Source: Clostridia bacterium (lineage in GTDB: Bacteria > Bacillota > Clostridia > Christensenellales > Aristaeellaceae). From it: a stretch of DNA of 43,767 nucleotides. The DNA lies in contig JAFXCE010000065.1 of NCBI GenBank assembly GCA_017521565.1, positions 1-43,767 of the forward strand, read 5' to 3'. A program made the position numbers and the translations under genes. The notes under the pieces were generated by a model. The model was not told the DNA's origin and ran no database searches. It saw nothing but the letters and a program-made list of their open reading frames with translations. Positions 35,998 to 43,767 of the stretch are shown one piece after another; the first letter of the stretch is position 1, and each line of letters starts with the position of its first letter.

Positions 35998-37378
35998 ACT
36001 ATTCGCCACGCTGACGCTCGACACGTCGTCGTTTAATACCGAAGTAAAAAACGCGACAGCCGAGGGCAAAGCGCTTGGCGATGAAATGACCGCAGCAGTG
36101 ACGAAAGGCACTGTTTTAGGCAATACGCTGACCGGCCTGTTCAAGGGTGCGGTCAATGCGTCAAAATCCGTTTTTACGTTCGGCCGAAACCTTGTGGAAA
36201 CAGCGGCGGACGTACAGGCTGAGGCGGCGGCATATCAGGCGACGTTTGGCAACCTGGAAGGCGAAGCCTCGGAGGCGATAGGCCGTGTATCGGAAGAAAC
36301 CAATATATTGGACAAACGACTGCAGCTGTTGGCAACGCAGTCGTTTTCGCAGTTTAAGGGCGCTGGCATGGAATCGGCGCTGGCGATGGACACGATGGAG
36401 CGGTATATGGGGTATGCGGCTGATGCAGCGGCGTATTATAATATTTCGCTTTCAGATGCGGATGTCCGGTTGCGTTCCTTCCTGCGCGGCAACACGGAAG
36501 CTGGCGACATGATCGGTCTGTTCACATCGGAACTGCAGCGCAATCAAAAGGCGATGGAGCTGTATAGTCTGGAGTGGCAGGACCTCAACGAAGCACAGCG
36601 TCAGCTGGTGATGCTGAACATCATTGATGATATCTATAAACAGAACAACGTAATTGGCCAGGCTGCGCGCGAAAGCGACACGTATCAGGTTGTGCTGGGC
36701 AACCTGCAGGAACGGTGGAGGCAGATTAAGGCGACGCTGGGCGCGCCGATTCTGGAACACCTGACGCCGGTGCTGAACAAGTTCGCCGATTGGCTGGAGG
36801 ATAACCCGGAAATTGTGGAAGGGATAGCGGCCACGATTGGCGATATTGCAGAAGTTACGTTCACGTCGCTGCAAAGCATATTGGAATACATGGCAAACAA
36901 TGGCCCGGCGATTGCGCAGACGTTCCAAAGCATAGCGGGCGCTATCAGCAGCATAGCGGGAAACCTGTCTGGTGGGTTGATGGGATTGCTGTTCGGGCGG
37001 TCGCAACATTTGACAGAAGAGCAGGCGGCGGCACAATTTGCGGCAGAAAGCGAAAAAGGCGGTATATGGGACAATCGTATACAGCTGCCGATAGATGATG
37101 AAGGTGGCGGAGGTTCGAATGCCGGCGGCTTGGAATACGTGCCGTATAACAATTTTCGCACGCGGTTGCACAGGGGCGAAATGGTGCTGACGGCGGCAGA
37201 AGCGGCGGAATTTCGTGCCGGTGGGCGCGGCAGTGAAATCGACTACCCCCGGCTTGCATCGGCGATTGCGGCGGCCATGACGGGCGTGACGGTGCAGATG
37301 GACGGGCATACGGTGGGCGCGCTGGTGACGCCGACGGTATCGGAGAAGATCGCGAAGGCGACGAAAATGAGGAGGTGA
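35984..37378 (+). CDS. Tape measure protein (short)
   Basis: A 464-residue protein from GTG 35984. N-terminal LFATLTLDTSSFNTEVKNAT and helical core with WQDLNEAQRQLVMLNIIDDI, GNLQERWRQIKATLGAPILE match tape-measure proteins. A hydrophobic stretch (AGAISSIAGNLSGGLMGLLF) lies at ~315-335. The family often exceeds 700 residues; at ~1.5 angstrom per residue this would set a tail of roughly 70 nm. Confidence 0.9.
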   Translation: MKLFELFATLTLDTSSFNTEVKNATAEGKALGDEMTAAVTKGTVLGNTLTGLFKGAVNASKSVFTFGRNLVETAADVQAEAAAYQATFGNLEGEASEAIGRVSEETNILDKRLQLLATQSFSQFKGAGMESALAMDTMERYMGYAADAAAYYNISLSDADVRLRSFLRGNTEAGDMIGLFTSELQRNQKAMELYSLEWQDLNEAQRQLVMLNIIDDIYKQNNVIGQAARESDTYQVVLGNLQERWRQIKATLGAPILEHLTPVLNKFADWLEDNPEIVEGIAATIGDIAEVTFTSLQSILEYMANNGPAIAQTFQSIAGAISSIAGNLSGGLMGLLFGRSQHLTEEQAAAQFAAESEKGGIWDNRIQLPIDDEGGGGSNAGGLEYVPYNNFRTRLHRGEMVLTAAEAAEFRAGGRGSEIDYPRLASAIAAAMTGVTVQMDGHTVGALVTPTVSEKIAKATKMRR

Positions 37379-37382
37379 TCGC

Positions 37383-38165
37383 GTGCAGACACGGTTTTCG
37401 GTACAGGTGAACGGGCAGGAGCTGCACGACATCGCCGAGAGCATTTACATTGTGGACGTGCGGGAGGAAGCGCCGGATATCGACATCAGGACGAGCGGCG
37501 CGGCACGCCCGTACGGGCGGCACATCACGGGCATGAGGCGGGAAACGCTGACGGTTGAGGTGGTGTGCGAGGTACACGAATACGACGTGACGGCGCGCGC
37601 TGCGGTGGTGCAGCAGATGGCCGCATGGGCGCAGGACGGGTATCTGACGGTGAACTACAGGCCGGGGCAGCGTTTGCGGTGCGTATGCGAGGTGCTGCCG
37701 TCGGTCGGATCGGCGCTGAGGTGGACGGAGCGGATTGCGATGCGGTTTGTGGCGGTCGATCTTCCGTTTTGGGAGGACGCGACTGCCGTATCGGCGACGG
37801 ATTCCGGGGTATCGGCGTACGGGCTGAAGCGGAGCGCGGGAAGCGGCTTCACGGCGCTGGAGGCGCGGGCTGAGGCGGAGATCACGGCGACGGGCCATGT
37901 GACCATCGTGACGCTGCAGACGGACAGAAGCGCGATGGTATTCACGGGGCTGAACATGTCGCCGGGCGAGACGCTGTACATCAAGTACGGGCTGAACGGC
38001 ATGCAGGAGATTTACATCAGCGGCGGAGGCGGCACGCGCAGCGCGATGCACTGCCGGACGGGCGAAAGCGCGGACGATCTGCTGCTCACCCCCGGTACGG
38101 GGGTCGCCTTCACCAGTGACGGCAGCGCGTCGGCGACGTTCCTTGTAAGGAGGCTGTACGCATGA
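37383..38165 (+). CDS. Distal tail protein (Dit-like)
   Basis: A 260-residue protein from GTG 37383, 7 bases after GGAGG. ITGMRRETLTVEVVCEVHEY, WAQDGYLTVNYRPGQRLRCV and the LPFWEDA turn fit the Dit N-terminal ring domain; the C-terminal half is a beta-sandwich. It lies between tape measure and Tal as usual. Forms the hub of the tail tip. Confidence 0.88.
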   Translation: MQTRFSVQVNGQELHDIAESIYIVDVREEAPDIDIRTSGAARPYGRHITGMRRETLTVEVVCEVHEYDVTARAAVVQQMAAWAQDGYLTVNYRPGQRLRCVCEVLPSVGSALRWTERIAMRFVAVDLPFWEDATAVSATDSGVSAYGLKRSAGSGFTALEARAEAEITATGHVTIVTLQTDRSAMVFTGLNMSPGETLYIKYGLNGMQEIYISGGGGTRSAMHCRTGESADDLLLTPGTGVAFTSDGSASATFLVRRLYA

Positions 38166-40483
38166 CGGACATGATTCCGGCGCTGCCGAGGCTGCTTGGC
38201 AGCTACGGCACGGGCGAAATACGGCGGCTGAACCCGCTGGAAATGTCGTTGGTAGAGGTGCTGTCGGGGATATCCTACGCGCAGATGACGCTCAGCCGGG
38301 CGGAGGGCGCAGGGATTGAGCCAGGCGCGCTGATCCGGCTGTACACGAACCAGGGCGACATGGGCGTATACCGCGTGCAGGCCGTGACGGAGGACGAGGA
38401 TACGACGGTGCTCGACCTGTCGCACGGCCTTGTTACGCTGACGGACACGGTGATTCCGCCGAAGGAAACGGAGGAGCCGGAGGATTCCGGGAGCGACGGC
38501 TCCGGGGGCGAATCCGGGGACGGCACGGAAAGCGGCGGCGCAGGAGATACAGAAGGCGGCGAAACGGGCGGCGAATCCGGGGACACCGGGGACGGAACGG
38601 AAGAAAATCCTGAAGAAAAGCCCGAGGAAAAGCCGACGGAGCCCAAGGGCGAAACAGTACCGCTGCGAGAGGCGATTCAGACGCTTTTCAACGCGCAGCC
38701 CGTTTCCTGGTGGACGCTGGGCGCGGTGGAAGTACCGGATTCCTCGCCGGTGACATGGTCGTACGACTACGACACGCTGTGGGAGAAGCTGACGGCGCTG
38801 ATGAGCAACTTCCCGGCGTACATGCTGACGTTCGACATGTCGTCGAGGCCGTGGGTGCTGAACGTGGTGCTGGCCCCGACGGCGGCGGACTGTGAGCTTC
38901 GATACAACAGGAACCTTGAAACGGCCTCGATCACATACGACAGGTCGGAGCTATGCACGCGACTGTACGTCGACGGGATCAAGGAGCCGATCGACGCGGA
39001 CACGATCGGGGTATGGGGGGTGGTCAGTCAGGCGATGACGGGCGATCCCGATTTTGACGAAGCATACTGGCGGGAGGAAGCGCGGCTATACCTGGAACGG
39101 TACAAGAATCCGGCGCTGTCGGTCACGATTGAGGCGGCGGAGCTATCGCACCTGACAGGCGAACCGCTTGACCGGCTTGTTTTGGGGCGGATGTGCCGCC
39201 TGGCGCTGCCGGACCGGGGCGCGATAGTGAATCAGCGAATCGTTGAAATGCAGTGGCGGGACGTATACGGCGACCCGGAGCGCGTGCGGATCAGCATGAG
39301 CAACGCGGTAGCGGATACGGCCTCGATCCTGTCGGCGATGCGCGCGGAATACAGGCGCAAAAGCAAGCAATCGCTGACGAAGCTGAAGGACATGTACAGC
39401 TCGATTGAGGAAATCGACGGGAAGCTGACGGCATTCGTCAACGAAGTGAGCATTGAGCTGGACGCGATGAACGCGACGATCGCGCTGAAGGCGAGCCAGA
39501 CGGCGCTGGACGAGCTTTCCGCGCGCCTTTCCGCAGCGGAAATCAAGATTGACGGCATCAATGCGACGATCGACCTGTCGGCGATCTACAAGCGGCTGGA
39601 TGACTTGGAGGACTTCCAATCGTCCGCGAGCATCCTGATCGACGGCATGAACGCCAGAATCGAACTGAAGGCGGAGCAATCCGTCGTCGACGAGCTGGGC
39701 GAGCGGATTTCAAAGGCCGAAATCCTGATCGACGGCGCAAACGCAAAGATCGAGCTCAAGGCCAGCCGGGAGGAAGTAACCGCGCTGGAAGAAAGGCTCT
39801 CGCAGGCGGAAATCGACATCGACGGCGCGAATGCGAGAATCGACCTGAAGGCAAGCCAATCTACGGTGGATGATCTGGCCGAACGCGTATCATCCGCGGA
39901 GGTCGCCATTGACGGCGCAAACGCGCGCATCGACCTGAAGGCCAATTCCTCGACGGTGAACAGCCTGAGCAACCGTGTAGCGTCCGCCGAGCTGACAATC
40001 GACGGCATGGAGGGCGAAATCTCCAGCAAGGTCAGCAAAAACGGCGTGATTTCCGCCATCAACCAGACCTCCGAGAGCGTGACGATCAGTGCGAGCAAGA
40101 TCAACCTGTCGGGGTATGTGACGGCGACGGAGTTCAACGCGCTGAAGGCTACGACGGAAAACCTGAAAGTAACACAGTCCGGTTGGGCATATGAATTTAC
40201 AACTGATGAATTAGGCGCGACAACCGGCTGGATTACAGGCCTGCATTCGACGACGGCAAACATCAACCATGCCATTGTCACAAACCTGACGTACGGCGGA
40301 CAGGTGATGGATTGGATGGAGGATATCCAGGTGTGTACGACGTCGGCAACTTACTATGCCAACACGACAAGTATTGCGTACATTGACGGCAACACGAACA
40401 CGAAAAAGACAATCGATGTCGTTACGGGCATCACAAGAGCTTCAGGGCCGAGCTATCGGACAATTTCGTACATTGGCAAATAA
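38162..40483 (+). CDS. Tail tip/receptor-binding protein (Tal-like) with linker and coiled-coil repeats
   Basis: A 773-residue protein overlapping the Dit gene by 4 bases. N-terminal ~98 residues plus ~167-400 make the gp27-like hub (SNFPAYMLTFDMSSRPW). Residues ~99-166 are an acidic Gly/Glu/Ser linker inserted in it. Residues ~423-620 are a coiled coil with ~30-residue repeats of the type IDGANARIDLKAS. The C-terminal ~100 residues are a Thr/Tyr-rich tip with lower GC in its DNA, the likely receptor contact. No peptidase motif was identified. Confidence 0.88.
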   Translation: MTDMIPALPRLLGSYGTGEIRRLNPLEMSLVEVLSGISYAQMTLSRAEGAGIEPGALIRLYTNQGDMGVYRVQAVTEDEDTTVLDLSHGLVTLTDTVIPPKETEEPEDSGSDGSGGESGDGTESGGAGDTEGGETGGESGDTGDGTEENPEEKPEEKPTEPKGETVPLREAIQTLFNAQPVSWWTLGAVEVPDSSPVTWSYDYDTLWEKLTALMSNFPAYMLTFDMSSRPWVLNVVLAPTAADCELRYNRNLETASITYDRSELCTRLYVDGIKEPIDADTIGVWGVVSQAMTGDPDFDEAYWREEARLYLERYKNPALSVTIEAAELSHLTGEPLDRLVLGRMCRLALPDRGAIVNQRIVEMQWRDVYGDPERVRISMSNAVADTASILSAMRAEYRRKSKQSLTKLKDMYSSIEEIDGKLTAFVNEVSIELDAMNATIALKASQTALDELSARLSAAEIKIDGINATIDLSAIYKRLDDLEDFQSSASILIDGMNARIELKAEQSVVDELGERISKAEILIDGANAKIELKASREEVTALEERLSQAEIDIDGANARIDLKASQSTVDDLAERVSSAEVAIDGANARIDLKANSSTVNSLSNRVASAELTIDGMEGEISSKVSKNGVISAINQTSESVTISASKINLSGYVTATEFNALKATTENLKVTQSGWAYEFTTDELGATTGWITGLHSTTANINHAIVTNLTYGGQVMDWMEDIQVCTTSATYYANTTSIAYIDGNTNTKKTIDVVTGITRASGPSYRTISYIGK

Positions 40484-40506
40484 TCACCGGATTTAGGAGG
40501 CATATC

Positions 40507-40665
40507 ATGGACAAACGCACACTGCAGGCCCTGTACACCACGCTCAACGGCGTAACGGTGCAGGGCGAGGAAAACATGGACAAGCTGCTGGCCTGCCTGC
40601 AGACGATCAAGAAGGAACTGAAAAAGCTGGCGGAAGCGGAAGCGCAGCAGGAAGCGCAGAAGTGA
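40507..40665 (+). CDS. Small helical protein (52 aa)
   Basis: ATG 40507 behind TTAGGAGG. One amphipathic helix pair (LYTTLNGVTVQGEENMDKLL; IKKELKKLAEAEAQQEA). Often found between tail tip and baseplate genes. Role unknown. Confidence 0.65.
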   Translation: MDKRTLQALYTTLNGVTVQGEENMDKLLACLQTIKKELKKLAEAEAQQEAQK

Positions 40666-40690
40666 GCGCAGCTCAGAAAGGAGGTGCGCC

Positions 40691-41368
40691 ATGCTGGTAA
40701 AACGACTGCCGGTAACGGAATTGATGGACCTGTGGATCGGGCATCAGGGCGAGGGCAACAGCCGCGCGGTGGAGATCATGATTGCGCCGTGGGTGAAGGA
40801 ATGGCCGGACGCGCAGGTGATTGTGCTGTACGAGCGCCCGGGCGAAAGCGTGCTGTATGCAGGCAATGCGGCGCTTGACGGCAGTGTAGTGAAGTGGGTG
40901 ATTGATCCCTTCGCCACGGAAAAGCCCGGCGCGGGACGGATGATCCTGCAGGCGAAGCAGGGCGACGCGGTGGTGAAGAGCGCCGTAGCGGTCACGCGCG
41001 TAACGCCCAATCTGCAGGGAACAGCGACAGAGCCGCCTACACCGCCGACCGGGTTTGTGGAACAGGTACTGGACGCGGCGGAACGCGCAGAAGCGTCTGC
41101 AAAGCGCGCGGAGGCTGAGGCGGAGAAGATCGCCGGGTACAAGGCCATTGCGTACGTCGAGGACGGCATTCTGGTGCTGACGATGAACGTGATGGACGGC
41201 GACGGCTACACGCTGTATGAGGGTGAATACACGGTTCGCCCGTCGGCGGAGGGGGCCGAGGTGCTGGAAACGGCTCAGCATATTCTGGTGGATGACGTGA
41301 CGGTGCAGCAGATCCCGTACAGCGTGACGGGGAATGCGGCGGACGGACTAACGGCGACGATCGGGTGA
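40691..41368 (+). CDS. Baseplate upper-like protein
   Basis: A 225-residue protein behind AAAGGAGG. N-terminal beta domain (LMDLWIGHQGEGNSRAVEIM, AGRMILQAKQGDAVVKSAVA) of the BppU type, a coiled-coil middle (EQVLDAAERAEASAKRAEAE) and a C-terminal beta segment. It would link the tail hub to receptor-binding tips. Confidence 0.78.
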   Translation: MLVKRLPVTELMDLWIGHQGEGNSRAVEIMIAPWVKEWPDAQVIVLYERPGESVLYAGNAALDGSVVKWVIDPFATEKPGAGRMILQAKQGDAVVKSAVAVTRVTPNLQGTATEPPTPPTGFVEQVLDAAERAEASAKRAEAEAEKIAGYKAIAYVEDGILVLTMNVMDGDGYTLYEGEYTVRPSAEGAEVLETAQHILVDDVTVQQIPYSVTGNAADGLTATIG

Positions 41369-41369
41369 T

Positions 41370-41650
41370 GCGCCGGTTACGGCGCTGTTTCTGATGGGGG
41401 TTCCATAGCCCTCAACAGACAGGGATCTCAAATATTCAAACAGGGCGGCCCCGAAGGGGTGGAGGGGGCGACCGGAAAGCCCCCTCCGTCTTCACTAACT
41501 AAAAAAGCTGCTTACTCAAACCAGTTAAACAGGGATTTCGCCTCTGCGGAGGCGACCAAAGGGCTTTCCGATCGCCCTTTGGAAACCTTCGGTGCGAAAA
41601 CTCAAACTTTAGGGTTCATGGAGTTTTTGTCCGCCTTTGGCGGACAGTGA
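41370..41650 (+). other. Hairpin-rich intergenic region in fibre module
   Basis: No gene between 41369 and 41675. Stems at 41370-41385 (GCGCCG/CGGCGC, followed by TGTTT, maybe a terminator), 41449-41459 (CCCC/GGGG), 41461-41487 (GGAGGGGGC/GCCCCCTCC), 41539-41554 (CGCCTC/GGAGGCG-type), 41556-41582 (CCAAAGGGC/GCCCTTTGG) and 41628-41646 (TGTCCGCC/GGCGGACA). The T-rich and A-rich gaps between stems differ from the flanking genes. Confidence 0.65.
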
Positions 41651-41675
41651 ATTGATAAGAACGGAGGCAATGCAA

Positions 41676-42257
41676 ATGAGCAACATTTCGAAGGTTATCT
41701 ACGGCGGCAACGTGCTGATCGACCTGACGGCGGATACGGTCACGCCGGAAAAGCTGCTGACCGGGTATACCGCACACGCGGCGGACGGCGCGCAGATCAG
41801 CGGTGCATGCGATTTTGACGCGAACACCCAGGACGCAACGGCGGCCGACAGCGAGATTCTGCTGGGCAAGACCGCCTACGTCAAGGGCACGAAAAAGACC
41901 GGCACCATGCCGAACAACGGCGGCGTATCCGGCGAAATTGACACGGCGGCGGAGGAATACACCATTCCCAAGGGCTACCACGACGGCAGCGGCAAGGTGG
42001 CTATCGCGCAGACGGAGCAGGGCAAGCTGATCCCGGAAAACATCCGCGAGGGCGTGACCGTGCTGGGCGTGACCGGCAGCATGACGGGCATGGAGGGCGT
42101 TGCGGCCCAGCCGAACAAGACGGTGACCCCTGCGACGACCGTACAGACGGTGCTGCCGGACAGCGGCTACAACTACCTCAGCCAGGTGACCGTGGCGGCG
42201 ATCCCGTACGAGGAGACCGACAACAGCGCAGGCGGCAAGACGGTAATGATTGCGTAA
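41676..42257 (+). CDS. Tail fibre/receptor-binding-like protein 1
   Basis: A 193-residue protein, start set at ATG 41676, 8 bases after GGAGG (ATG 41670 is too close). N-terminal ~45 residues (YGGNVLIDLTADTVTPEKLL) are shared with the next protein and serve as anchor. Then GKTAYVKGTKKTGTMPNNGG and GLIPENIREGVTVLGV-like repeats of the fibre type. It would form part of the adsorption apparatus. Confidence 0.8.
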   Translation: MSNISKVIYGGNVLIDLTADTVTPEKLLTGYTAHAADGAQISGACDFDANTQDATAADSEILLGKTAYVKGTKKTGTMPNNGGVSGEIDTAAEEYTIPKGYHDGSGKVAIAQTEQGKLIPENIREGVTVLGVTGSMTGMEGVAAQPNKTVTPATTVQTVLPDSGYNYLSQVTVAAIPYEETDNSAGGKTVMIA

Positions 42258-42269
42258 GGAGGCGGCTGT

Positions 42270-42704
42270 ATGGCGGTAAACAAGGTAACATACGGCGGTG
42301 AAACGCTGATTGACCTGACGGGGGATACGGTCACGGCGGACAAGCTGGCGCAGGGGATTACGGCGCACGACGCAAGCGGCGCGGAGATCATCGGGACGCT
42401 GGTGGCGTCGGCGACGAAAATTGAAACCGGCACTTTTAGCGTATCAAATACCACCACGTATGAATATACCCTTACACATGGTCTGGGGGTAATACCCACT
42501 TTCGTATTTGCGATAAAAACAAGTAATCGGAGAGATTCTGAGTTGGCCGCAATCATAACAGGCATTACAAATAGCGCGTGGAACTGTTCAAGCGGTAGTC
42601 AAGTAAATTCCGCTGCCACAATGGATGCGACAAAAATCACTATCGCGACCAAAACCAGAGTAAACATTTATGGCACGTATCGATACATCATCGGGGTGAT
42701 TTGA
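42270..42704 (+). CDS. Tail fibre/receptor-binding-like protein 2 with swapped tip
   Basis: A 144-residue protein behind AAGGAGG. N-terminal ~45 residues (VTYGGETLIDLTGDTVTADK) match the preceding protein. The C-terminal ~95 residues (TGTFSVSNTTTYEYTLTHGL ... IYGTYRYIIGVI) are a different Thr/Tyr/Ser-rich beta domain encoded in visibly lower-GC DNA. This suggests an exchanged receptor-binding tip. Confidence 0.8.
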   Translation: MAVNKVTYGGETLIDLTGDTVTADKLAQGITAHDASGAEIIGTLVASATKIETGTFSVSNTTTYEYTLTHGLGVIPTFVFAIKTSNRRDSELAAIITGITNSAWNCSSGSQVNSAATMDATKITIATKTRVNIYGTYRYIIGVI

Positions 42705-42973
42705 TGCGATACTTCAAAGAATTTGACGAAAACGGCAACCTGATTGCCATTGGCGCGGGTGATGCGCTGAACGGCGTGGATATCACGCAAGAAGAGTACG
42801 AAACGCTGGAAGCCGAGCTTGAGGTGAAATGGGCAGCCGAGGCCGAAGCCGCGAGGAACGAACGTGAAGAAGCGGAGCGGCAGGAACAGGAAGCTATTGC
42901 CGCCGCAGGGGCTGAAGAAGCCGCGCAGGAAGCCATGGACATTCTGACAGGCGCGGTGGAGGTGGAAGCATGA
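42704..42973 (+). CDS. Small coiled-coil fibre-associated protein
   Basis: An 89-residue protein. ATG 42704 overlaps the upstream stop. N-terminal FDENGNLIAIGAGDALNGVD is a small beta start; the rest is a Glu/Ala-rich coiled coil (EAELEVKWAAEAEAARNERE). Overlaps the next gene by 4 bases. Similar short proteins occur among phage fibre genes. Confidence 0.72.
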   Translation: MRYFKEFDENGNLIAIGAGDALNGVDITQEEYETLEAELEVKWAAEAEAARNEREEAERQEQEAIAAAGAEEAAQEAMDILTGAVEVEA

Positions 42974-43395
42974 GATTGACAGCGGAACAGCAAAAGCAGT
43001 TTTTCGCGATGCGCAAAGCCCTTGACGGGTTTGTGGCCAAAATTGTGGACAGCCCTGCGGAAATCAACGAGAATCCGGCCGCTATCCGCATCTGGAAGCC
43101 GGGCGTTTTCGCCCTGAACGACGTGCGGCAGCACAGGGGCGTCCCGTACAAGTGCGTACAGGCGCACGATTCCACCGCAAACCCCGGTTGGACGCCCGAC
43201 GCGGTTCCGGCGCTGTGGATGCAATATCACGGCACGACCATCGAAACGGCGCGCCCGTGGGTGGCCCCGACCGGTGCGCACGACATGTACAAGGCCGGTG
43301 AGTTCATGATCTGGACGGACGGTGCGGTGTACAGGTGCGTGGAGGACACGACCTTTACGCCGTGGGCGTATCCGGCGGCGTGGGAGGTAATGTGA
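42970..43395 (+). CDS. Carbohydrate-binding-module-like tail protein
   Basis: A 141-residue protein. N-terminal ~65 residues are helical/linker. Residues ~45-140 carry two aromatic-rich blocks, RIWKPGVFALNDVRQHRGVP-YKCVQAH and YKAGEFMIWTDGAVYRCVED, each like a ChiA-type (CBM5/12) sugar-binding strand set, with W-rich ends (NPGWTPDAVPALW; AYPAAW). Probably binds wall or surface glycan. The same C-terminus is at 1-108. Confidence 0.8.
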   Translation: MRLTAEQQKQFFAMRKALDGFVAKIVDSPAEINENPAAIRIWKPGVFALNDVRQHRGVPYKCVQAHDSTANPGWTPDAVPALWMQYHGTTIETARPWVAPTGAHDMYKAGEFMIWTDGAVYRCVEDTTFTPWAYPAAWEVM

Positions 43396-43706
43396 ATGCG
43401 GAATTCGGAATGCGGAATGCGGAATTGAGAGAGTGGGGCGGTTGAGTGAGTGAAATCAAGCGAGTGAAGGCGATTAACGCATTCGGGGTGATGGCGCGTC
43501 AGCTGCCGTGCGTGGTGGGCGACGGGCCTGCCTTCCCCGTTGAAAGCGCGGTGGGCGAACTGTTCATGGACGCGCTGAGCGGCCGGGTATTCAAGTGCAC
43601 GGGCGCGGGGGTATGGGTTGAGCTGGCCGAAATGACCGCGATGTCTGCGCTGCAGGAAGAGGTGTCGCAGCTGCGGGAGATGGTGGAGGCAATGAGGAAG
43701 GAGGGC
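43288..43706. repeat. Long direct repeat, right copy (partner 1-412)
   Basis: Right copy of the repeat described at 1-412, including the end of the carbohydrate-binding gene, the CGGAATG microrepeat spacer (one unit longer) and nearly all of the small coiled-coil gene. Downstream of 43706 the two copies are unrelated. Confidence 0.95.
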
Positions 43707-43715
43707 GCAGCGTGA
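43446..43715 (+). CDS. Small coiled-coil phage protein, second copy
   Basis: An 89-residue protein from GTG. It differs from the copy at 152-427 by an Ile/Val, a Val/Met and an Ala/Ser change in the C-terminal half and by the last few residues. Overlaps the following partial gene by 4 bases. Most codon differences are clustered near 43620-43690. Confidence 0.8.
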   Translation: MSEIKRVKAINAFGVMARQLPCVVGDGPAFPVESAVGELFMDALSGRVFKCTGAGVWVELAEMTAMSALQEEVSQLREMVEAMRKEGAA

Positions 43716-43767
43716 CGAAATCCGAGATGATTCGCGAGGCAGCGCTGGCCATGCGCGGCTGCCCCTA
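43712..43767 (+). CDS. Partial gene start, possibly NlpC/P60-type lysin
   Basis: GTG 43712 behind AAGGAGGG opens a frame running off the window after 18 codons (TKSEMIREAALAMRGCP). A helix ending in RGCP, in the place where the left copy has the amidase, would fit the start of an NlpC/P60 or CHAP lysin (helix followed by G-x-P-Y), but the fragment is too short for assignment. Confidence 0.4.
   Translation, partial: MTKSEMIREAALAMRGCP

Noticed and set aside
41459-41650. 63-codon open frame in the fibre-module gap
   Set aside because: It runs through several perfect hairpins, has no ribosome site and no protein-like composition.
43288-43706. Terminal repeat of a circular genome
   Set aside because: The copies differ at about a dozen positions plus a 7-nt unit and continue into different genes.

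Overview
The window is almost entirely DNA of a temperate tailed phage (siphovirus type). The host is most likely a gut bacterium of the Clostridia (Bacillota). This rests on the GC-rich, densely overlapping genes, strong AGGAGG ribosome sites, TTGACA/TATAAT promoters, a Firmicutes-style head module (SPP1 gp6/gp7-like portal and minor head proteins, GP20-type scaffold) and several small phage families typical of gut Clostridia. I cannot name a genus.

Layout. 1-2127: end of a tail/lysis module, with the tail of a carbohydrate-binding protein, a small coiled-coil protein, an amidase endolysin with SH3 domain, an XhlA-like protein, a holin, a sigma-region-4-like HTH protein and a terminator. 2128-3807: accessory genes with their own extended -10 promoters, ending in a strong promoter followed by a short transcript and two terminators (probable small RNA or attenuated leader). 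3912-6769: six-gene cassette of unknown function, including a Gly-rich membrane protein and a Cys-rich protein. 6766-7010: phage attachment site, with a core that is the 3' part of a tRNA-Pro(CGG) gene, flanked on both sides by TTTGACCCC arm repeats. 6927-11031: lysogeny module (tyrosine integrase, membrane-anchored HTH protein, two secreted proteins, CI-type repressor). 11053-11160: four operators and a consensus early promoter. 11215-25601: early operon (Cro, small HTH proteins, DUF1071 annealing protein, HNH nuclease, SSB, replication protein with internal repeats, DnaB-type helicase, RusA-type resolvase, methyltransferase-like protein, dCMP deaminase, a sigma-region-4/RNAP-alpha-CTD fusion, many small zinc-ribbon proteins, a late-regulator-like HTH protein). 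25842-27342: ParB-like protein and C5 cytosine methyltransferase. 27339-40483: terminase, portal, head, connector, tail, frameshifted tail chaperone, tape measure, Dit, Tal. 40507-43767: baseplate/fibre genes and the start of a second lysis region.

The first ~412 bases and bases 43288-43706 are a ~97% identical direct repeat about 43.3 kb apart, roughly one phage genome. The copies run into different genes: an amidase on the left, and on the right a gene whose visible start does not match it. Together with the two-armed attachment site at 6.9 kb this suggests head-to-tail related phage genomes (tandem prophages at one tRNA), or an assembly joining strain variants. It is not a simple circular overlap.

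The most unusual features are a ~480-nt hairpin-packed region at 12.4-12.9 kb with two repeated, covarying two-hairpin units and a third partial copy at 25.7 kb; the small RNA locus at 3.6 kb; 32-bp in-frame iteron-like repeats inside the replication gene; the sigma4-alphaCTD fusion; and the unknown cassette at 3.9-6.8 kb.
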